Below, one piece after another: positions 32,251 through 39,453 of a stretch of 39,453 nt of DNA (position 1 is its first letter; every line of letters begins with the position of its first letter). Position numbers and translations under genes: made by a program. Location of the stretch: assembly GCA_036897095.1 (NCBI GenBank), contig JAYMSP010000888.1, positions 1 through 39,453 of the forward strand. Reading direction: 5' to 3'. The notes beneath the pieces were generated by a model. That model searched no databases. It was not told the DNA's origin and saw nothing but the letters and a program-made list of their open reading frames with translations. The stretch is from Plantago elongata (taxonomy: Eukaryota; Streptophyta; Magnoliopsida; Lamiales; Plantaginaceae).

Positions 32251-34414
32251 AAGATTTTATCAATAAAATGTCTGAATCTGAATTCTGAGGTAGTATTTTT
32301 ATAACCACCACTATATGTGTACGTGTGAGTTGGAGTCTCATGGTCTGTTGTCACAATAATTGCTTTCTGTTCTCACAGCACTTTTGAGACTATACCATCC
32401 CCTATCATCAATTTAAATTAAAGCAGAAAAGTATGAGGTAGGTACAATTCTACTATTGGAGCATGTTTCATTTAAAGTGTTGGTTGGCTGTTGTATTTTC
32501 TGCAATTTGGGTTCTCTACCATTTGCCTTTTGATCCTTCACGTGTGGTCACAAGAACAGATTTGATGTATGTGCATGCGTTATACTGCTGGCGTTGGAGA
32601 ACCTGGGTTTTCAAACCCGAAGGTAACCTGTTTATTCTGTTAAATAACTGCCCATCATCAAAGATTGCCTTTCTTTCTCTCTGGTTTATTCAGATGTTCT
32701 GGTCTGGTAACACAGGTCATCAAAAATTCGAAATGCAAAACCTTGCTTTTGACTTGTTGCTTATTTGACGAGTTAGCATGCATTAAGATTTCAAGTATAT
32801 CCACGGATGCACTTTTGTGAAGCTCTAAGAGACCTTGGGGTAAACTTTCTTACCTAATTCTGATTCATCCGCACGGGTATAAATCACTGGAACTGTGCAG
32901 GATTCCAGAAAATCCCAAACCTTTTCTCCTTTTATATAAAACTAATCAAATTAAGCATCCACCTCAGAATCAACTGTCTTTTTTCTAGTATGGTAGACCG
33001 TTGATTATACATCACTAGAAAGGGCTGATTGGATGCAATATAATTACGTTGCCATCGTGGGTGCGCATCTTAACACCCAAGTATATATAAAACAATCAAG
33101 TCCCTTGTGCAAGTTCTATCACCTGAGGATCTTACAAGGTTGCTGAATGGCTACTAGCCTGCTACAAGTATAGCTCTCTTGAAATCGGAATGCTGTGCAA
33201 CGGGGCATGTAAAGTACACATGCAATTTTGTCGAGGCCAAATGGAGGACTTCTATGATTTGTTAGTGAGTGGTTTTGATAATTGTCTGTTATCAGGATTC
33301 TGTCATTCACTGTTGTGGCAATTTTGCGTTTCAAGCAGTGAGTTGTTTCGGCAACTCCTCGGAACTTCACATTTGAAGGGCATCTGTTATCTGGAGTACG
33401 ATTTGCTAGTTTAGAACTATCAAGAATATATTTGTTGTTATTTATAGAGTCCTCATGTTTATTTACATATGGGCACGCAATTCAGTGCTTTCACAATGGT
33501 CTCTAGTGGCCAGGGCATATACTAGGTTTCTGTAATCCATAGGTAGCTCAGGCATGAACCATTCTGTTGATGTCTTTATATTGTATTTCAATTGCTTGCT
33601 TCCTTTAATGTTAAATTTGTCTGCTTGTTCGTTATAGTAGAGATCAAAAGAAAGGTGCGGTACTTTTGCAATGCCACCATTTTTAGTCATGAACGGTGCT
33701 ATCCCTAGAATAGTACTCCTTGCAGAACCCTCCACTCAGCCAATCTTCACGGTATTTGTTAGCTGTCCTTAGAAAACATGTTTGCAATATCAGCAGAACC
33801 TTTTACAAGAATGGTCCATAATACATCTTTAAAGTAATCCCTATCTGTACATGGCAAATACATAAATACATATATGAAAATAAACAAAAAGAAACTGGTC
33901 CAGGTCCTCCAGGATCCAACGGTGATACCTGCTCTATGAAGAACAAATACCCCAACTCTGTCTCGATGCTATTGTATATGGGCATGAAACAAGGCACTGC
34001 ATTGACCAAGAAGACGAGCCCTTCCTATAGTTTGGGGAGGCATCAAGATAGTAATTGCTCTTATGAATGGTGCAAGATACGTACTAGATGAACATCGCAA
34101 CATTTGAAGTATTTAGAGTGAAGCAACAATGCTTTGTCATAGAGGTGTCTGAACATAATATGATCTTCAGAGACGCTGCTACTCTCTTCCTGATGTATGA
34201 CTTAAAAGGTCAAGAACCTTCTATACTAACACAATGATCCCTTACCTTCAGGAGGAATTCTTAAATAGGGTCCTTGAGAACGTTACAGGTTCTTGGTGTA
34301 CCTGAATGAAGAACCCAATCATACCTTTGCGCAGATGCATGAAAACAGGGCTGTGAAAACTTGAGAAACATTGTGGATTACAACTGGTATTCAGAAAGAT
34401 TGAAGGAATTGAAC
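32251..34414. other. 2.2-kb region between convergent LUC7RL and COG7 genes
   Basis: 3' UTRs of both genes should lie at the edges. A 90-codon minus-strand frame at 33463-33735 and a 68-codon one at 33803-34009 are open, but I recognise no family, domain or splice connection. They could be decayed sequence or a lineage-specific transcript. In Arabidopsis one further gene sits between these two, but nothing resembling a full gene is seen here. Confidence 0.5.
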
Positions 34415-37400
34415 TTAGTTTTGATCTAGTCTTACGCCTCGCATCTTACAAACAAGGTTAGCAGTTGGGAGATCAAGTTGACTTCCTGAATCTGAGTTTA
34501 TGAAATCTTTTAGCTGATCTGTAGGTGTAGATAAACAACTTTGAAATGTTGCAAGAACTGGGGGAATGGGCATTGAAAGAGCTGAGAGCACATTGCTCAA
34601 GTATTCAATGTCAACTGACAGCTGCTGCGCTCCGCGATCAGTTATTTTCTGAATTCCACGCAGCTGCTCAGCATACAGAGCAGTGGCCCCCTCAGCAACC
34701 TAGACAGCAAACAAAACATATTCAATTAAAAAAAAATAAAAATTGATGACTAAACTCTTCTACAATTGCATAGGGCTCGCATCTACCCCCACTGAAGGAA
34801 GGCAGTTTAATGCATTAAAACAAGGGAAACTAGGTTTTAAGTGGACTTTAAGGGAGGGCTTCAGATGTAATGTAAATATCCTAACATATATCTTCAAGAT
34901 TGTTGTATTAACGTTGACAGTAAGATGGCAGTCAGTAACTATTGGGTTTTGGGACAAAGCTGCCGGGTATAAAGTAGACGACAGCCGTCAAGTACAAAAA
35001 AAGAAAAATCCGAAAGAAGACAAGTTACCTTGAACATCCACTCAGTTGCAAAAAACTGTGCTTCTTCAGCATTAATATCACTATTCGCAATACCCTCGGC
35101 AAGGGGTTCCAGTTCTTGAGGCAGAGTAAGAAGGTAATCACCAACACTAGTCACACGAGTTTGAGGGTAGGCACTGAAGCTTGGAAGGCGGTAAGCACTT
35201 TGCTCTTCGACAGAAGACCACACATCAAGATGAGATAATCCATTGAAGCCTTGTCTCACTTTCAGCATAAGTACATCATAAACAAGTTCATTGACAGCAT
35301 CCGCAAAGGCCGAAGATCTTTGAGAAGCAATCGGAAGAGCATGAAATCGAGGATCTTTTGACTGCAATTTGTTTTAGGTAACTATTAGTACATTTTATGG
35401 TTTAACAGAACAGATTTCAAGGGTGAATGCATTTCGAACATGGAGGGCGGTGTTAAAGGTTTGAGTTAGATATCTTTCGCCAGGATTATATCCTAAGTAT
35501 CTTGTAAACAAATTTAGTTGAGCATGATTATTCAAATTTGCCAATCCTAATGAATTTTCAGGATGACCAGAAACGAAGATCCGTACCTGCTCCAAGAGGT
35601 TAAAAAGTTTCCTAGCCTTGTCAGGGACATCAACTAGCCGGAGAGCTGCCACATCTAGTGCAGCTTTTCCAGCTGCAGAAAATTCTTCACTACTACCATC
35701 CTCATTGACATATGATGGTTGGCTTTTATTATGACTCGAATTGTGTACAGAAAGAGACAAATTAGTGCTCAATCTGGCAAGAGTAGACCTCAAAGAAGCT
35801 TCAAACACTGAGATTCGGCTTGTCAAGCAATCTGAAACGACAAGAATTTGCAGGGCACCCTGAACAAATGACCATTCCTCCTCATTTGATGTGAAATCAA
35901 CTTTACGTGCATGTGGAGCTGCTTCTTTCTTTGACCCCACATCCACTCCCATGTCCACTCCACATACTACTCTTAGTGACTTTAGATTTCCCTGAAGGGT
36001 AGTTATATATTCTAATGTTACATCATCAAGTGCAAGAATTAGCTCATCTGCCTCGGACCCTCCAGTAAGGTTGATGCATCTCTCCATTGCAGCTTCCAGA
36101 AATAGAATGACTTGTGGAATTGATTCTTCCATTCTCCGAACAGTTTCACTTAGTTCAACCCCCTGGACGCCTATAATACGGGTGCTAACTCCCCTCAGAT
36201 CAAGTCCTGCAATCGAACCCGATAGCACAACACGTTCCATCTGTCCGTATCTATATTATCGAGTAAACAGCAAATCAGTTATTTAATGAAAATTTATACT
36301 TGGTTATAGTGCATTAACAATATACACTGTTCAAATTATACGTAACATAATATAACCATGAACTTCTATCCATGTTAAGCCAAAAAGTTAAGTATATTAT
36401 TACCATTTTCCTTGGAAATATGATTTTCATGCATGTGAAATATACATTGAGTTAGAGAAGTAAACAGGGGCAGGAACAACCATATCATTTTTTAACTTGA
36501 TGAAAATATGGAAATCAAAGAGCATAGACATATTACACCATAATTAGATAAGCATCAACTGCTCTTACCTATTTTTAAAACTTTCATAAGGTAGGTAGAT
36601 AGCCTTCAGTGCATCCAATAACATGTTAATATCTGATTCAGAAAATAAATGTTGTATATTTCTAGCAAAGCTCCCTGTGATGTTGTGTAATTCTATCAGT
36701 GCCTCAAGATGCTTGGTTTGAAGTTTGACACCTTTAGGCAGATCCCCAGATAAGATGTCTAATATACCTGGAAATAAAAATGAGTAATATGTATAAAAGT
36801 TCAAAGGGAGGTACACAGGCGAAAATCAACAGTGATGAGACACATTAATGACAATGTTACATATGACAGAAAAAGCAGTGAAGCCAGGAGTGCAATCTCT
36901 TTCACTCTTAGCTAATCTTTATCAAGTCAGCTATTATAAACAGGCATCATCAGTAGCCATTCATTATGGTACAAGATTAAGAAATGGATATTAGCTGACT
37001 GCATTTGTGACTAATCTACAATGTTTTGCTTGCTGTATTGATTAGAGGTAAAAACACCTTGCTTTACAAATAGATCATGCCCTCCCACAGTCTCAAATAC
37101 TCTTGCCAGCATAAATTCACAATCATTTATTGTTCTTTTTTACTTGCCACCCTGGGTTACTATAGATGTGGAAACTACTTGAGATTTGAGATCTTTCGTG
37201 CACAAACAAGCATAAATAGTAGATCTAAACATGCACATCACCTAAAAATGATAATCCTCACTCCTGAAATAAAGAATACTAAAATATTAATTGTAACCTT
37301 TGGCCAGTGATTTGGTCTCCGGAACAACATCTCCAGTGGCAAGATTAACACGGGATACAAAACTTGTACCAATGGACAACATTGTCTCGACCAACAGTTT

Positions 37401-38810
37401 TGGAACTAGAGTCTTATAATCTTCAGGAAAAGCAAGGATGCACCTGTAAAGGAACATATGAAAGTGTTTTAGGGGTGGAATGTGTAGCTTAAATTAGCAT
37501 GCTTCAGCATGATACAAAAGGAAGATAGTGTTCTGCCACAAAATTCAGTAGTATTAGTTTACTAGTTTTCAACAACCAGAAATTTTGGAGACCATGATAA
37601 CCTCCGACACAAACATCTGATCAACAAGTCCCCTTGCCGTCTAGATTTTGCAGTAACCCAATATTCTCTTACAAGAATTTCAATGGTATTTATTTTCCAA
37701 AACTAAATAAGTGAAAAGTAATCTCGAAGTATGATATTTCATCAACACATGGATATATGACCTAGTCACAGATGGGTGGGGGTGGGGGCTTGGGGAGGTG
37801 TTCAATTGTGCATGTGAATTATTCTATCTGACATTTGCCTTCCTGTATAGACTCACGATGGGACGAAAATGTAGTTCCAAACAGCACTAGATGAATACTA
37901 TTACCATGCACTATCCTGAATTCACAAAACCGTACCACTTCCATTCTTGCTCAAGATAGAGCAGCAGCTCATCATAAAAACCCATTAACCAAGATGAGAA
38001 AGAAACTGTCCCCGCATTTGTTTGCGAGCTCACGCTTCTTGAGGTCCTTTCTGCTTCATTCCTCTCATTCATAAGTTTGTTATGTTGCTGCTTCAAGTCA
38101 TAATCTTCCCATAGCTTCTTTAGGGGCTTGAGGTGGATCTTCGTATAATAACTCTCTAAGGACTTAGGCCTACCAATGCGAATGAGGATTCCCCGCATTT
38201 CTTGTGCAATATTAACCTTAATGAAAGGAAAAAAAACCTTGTGATATATTGTCGTGAAGAAAGTCAATAAGAAAATAAGCTACAGTTAAATAAATACACA
38301 ACATGACAATGCCAGTACCTTCCTTGTGCTCAAAGCATCTGTTAGACGAGGCTGAACCATGGAGTCCAATCTATCTTCCAAAACTTCAAGTTGCTTCCTT
38401 ATATTAGCAAATTCTGCAACCTGTTTAATGTTAAAGGCATATATCGTGTCATCCCACATATTCTTAGCTATGCCATAAATATTTTTGCAGTCATCAAGCT
38501 ATACAATACCTCTCCCACAGCAGTTAGGCAGTGTCTCATGTTAGCGAGCGTTTCAGCGGCCCGTGGAAGATCACCACTCGCAAATACATCCTCTACAGTT
38601 GAACTTAGTTGAGTCAAGCCTGCTGCATCCTGATCAACCACAAAATAGTTTTGACGTATATCCACGGAACTAATTGACAAACATATGCATCTTCGATGAA
38701 GGAATCGAATTGATAAAAACCTGAAGTGTCTCATATGCAGCTTCCATCCGCCTCTTGACAGTATCAACTTTGGCAAGCGTTGCAATTGATTCTGCTGAGG
38801 ATCCCTCAGC
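34415..38810 (-). CDS. COG7: Conserved oligomeric Golgi complex subunit 7 (COG7), N-terminus outside window
   Basis: COG7 is a lobe B subunit of the COG tethering complex, which acts in retrograde Golgi traffic; the Arabidopsis orthologue is EYE (At5g51430). Nine exons are visible: 38810-38721, 38629-38510, 38420-38319, 38216-37936, 37443-37298, 36767-36569, 36250-35587, 35361-35029 and 34699-34415. They encode 739 residues ending in LVCKMRGVRLDQN. Arabidopsis COG7 has about 836, so roughly the first 100 residues are missing; they must lie beyond the right edge, as no fitting exon was found at 38811-39453. Diagnostic blocks include DAAGLTQLSSTVEDVFASGD, LLLYLEQEWKW, LIELHNITGSFARNIQHLFS, GVELSETVRRMEESIPQV, FFATEWMFK and LSALSMPIPPVLATFQ. 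The protein is all-helical without catalytic motifs. Exon phases agree at every junction and no disruption is seen. Confidence 0.95.
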
Positions 38811-39453
38811 CTGCAGAAGAAATTACTATTAACTCGGAAAAAGGAATCAGTCCCAGAGTTTCAAACGGTAACTGTATGATCACACTCCGCCCTTCAGTAC
38901 TAGAACTAGATAGTAGATATACATATACTAGCCTAAGATAGGCAAATTCTGTGTACTCCAGAGCAATTTCTTCATAAAAGGTACTTGGATTATCATCTCG
39001 AATCTCTTCAGTCACTCCTATAAATCCATTGATTAACTATTTCTAATTCCAAAAAATAGATCAATTCAATACTCAACTGCATTGCTCCAAACTTTCACAA
39101 ATTCATATTATCTTATCTAATCTAATCTAACCATGACAGATACAAAATCCTAAACGGCATGAGCCTCTATAAGAAGTTAAGAGCCAACTTAATTCTTCCT
39201 TCAATTCAAAGTTCAGTGTGAAGATACAATCAATATAATGCATCCTCATCCCAATTTCTGCACATCCTGTACAAAATTTCCCTCAGCTTAAGTAAAGAAC
39301 CAGATATAATCTAATCATGACACTGTCAACAAAACTCCAAAATCCACATGACTCTCTCAATATCAACTAGATAAATTCAATATACAAACACATGGCTGTA
39401 CCATTTCACACCTACTACCCTGTACTAATATACACATCCACAACACAGCCTCA
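38811..39453. other. COG7 intron running off the right edge
   Basis: The acceptor TCTTCTGCAG (38820-38811) shows that this is intron sequence upstream of the first visible COG7 exon. It is AT-rich, and the expected N-terminal COG7 blocks are absent on the minus strand. An open frame at 38806-39015 is mostly intronic. Confidence 0.7.

Noticed and set aside
33803..34330. Suspected retroelement remains
   Set aside because: Translation in all frames gave no reverse transcriptase, integrase or gag motif, and no long terminal repeats were seen.
38806..39015. 69-codon minus-strand frame as the missing COG7 N-terminal exon
   Set aside because: It overlaps the acceptor of the first visible COG7 exon and lacks the blocks expected in the COG7 N-terminus.
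1..39453. CRISPR arrays, operons, prophage or other bacterial systems
   Set aside because: The window is plant nuclear DNA with spliced genes; no regular short-spacer arrays or prokaryotic gene clusters are present.

Overview
This is nuclear DNA from a flowering plant. Every protein gene is broken by GT-AG introns, the intergenic DNA is AT-rich and carries short inverted-repeat elements, and the proteins are plant types (QWRF protein, NB-ARC-LRR resistance protein, TIP aquaporin, PLAC8/cell number regulator). The NLR resembles the R1 (late blight resistance) family of asterids, so a eudicot, probably an asterid such as Lamiales or Solanales, is the best guess. All exon models below were spliced by hand. 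Exon lengths sum in frame, and protein lengths match the families where I know them.

Layout. 0.55-2.4 kb (+): ribosomal protein eL15 behind a site II/telo-box promoter. 2.6-4.1 kb (-): a QWRF7-like protein. 4.1-8.0 kb: AT-rich intergenic DNA holding a Stowaway-like MITE, a 661-bp element with about 55-bp terminal inverted repeats, and other inverted repeats. 8.0-9.8 kb (+): an F-box/LRR protein. 10.5-17.8 kb (-): the complete 20-exon gene for condensin ATPase SMC2 (1175 aa). 18.1-18.6 kb: a hAT-type MITE with near-perfect target duplications. 19.0-22.4 kb (-): an R1-type NLR whose C-terminus appears to be extended by a spliced acidic, low-complexity exon. 23.7-24.7 kb (-): aquaporin TIP5;1 with an altered selectivity filter. 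25.3-25.6 kb (+): a broken fragment of a GONST3-like nucleotide-sugar transporter. 25.9-28.1 kb (-): cell number regulator 6 (PLAC8). 29.4-32.3 kb (+): LUC7-related U1 snRNP factor. 34.4 kb to the right edge (-): Golgi tethering subunit COG7, without its N-terminal exon(s).

The genes form no pathway; most are housekeeping neighbours. The F-box, PLAC8, LUC7RL and COG7 genes recall one Arabidopsis chromosome 5 block (around At5g51370-At5g51430), and SMC2 with TIP5;1 recalls a chromosome 3 pair (At3g47460/At3g47440). This suggests ancient conserved linkage interrupted by the NLR.

No wholly new system was found. The most unusual signals are the tail exon of the NLR, diverged tandem repeats filling the first introns of both LUC7RL and SMC2, the TIP5;1 pore residues, and the transporter pseudogene.
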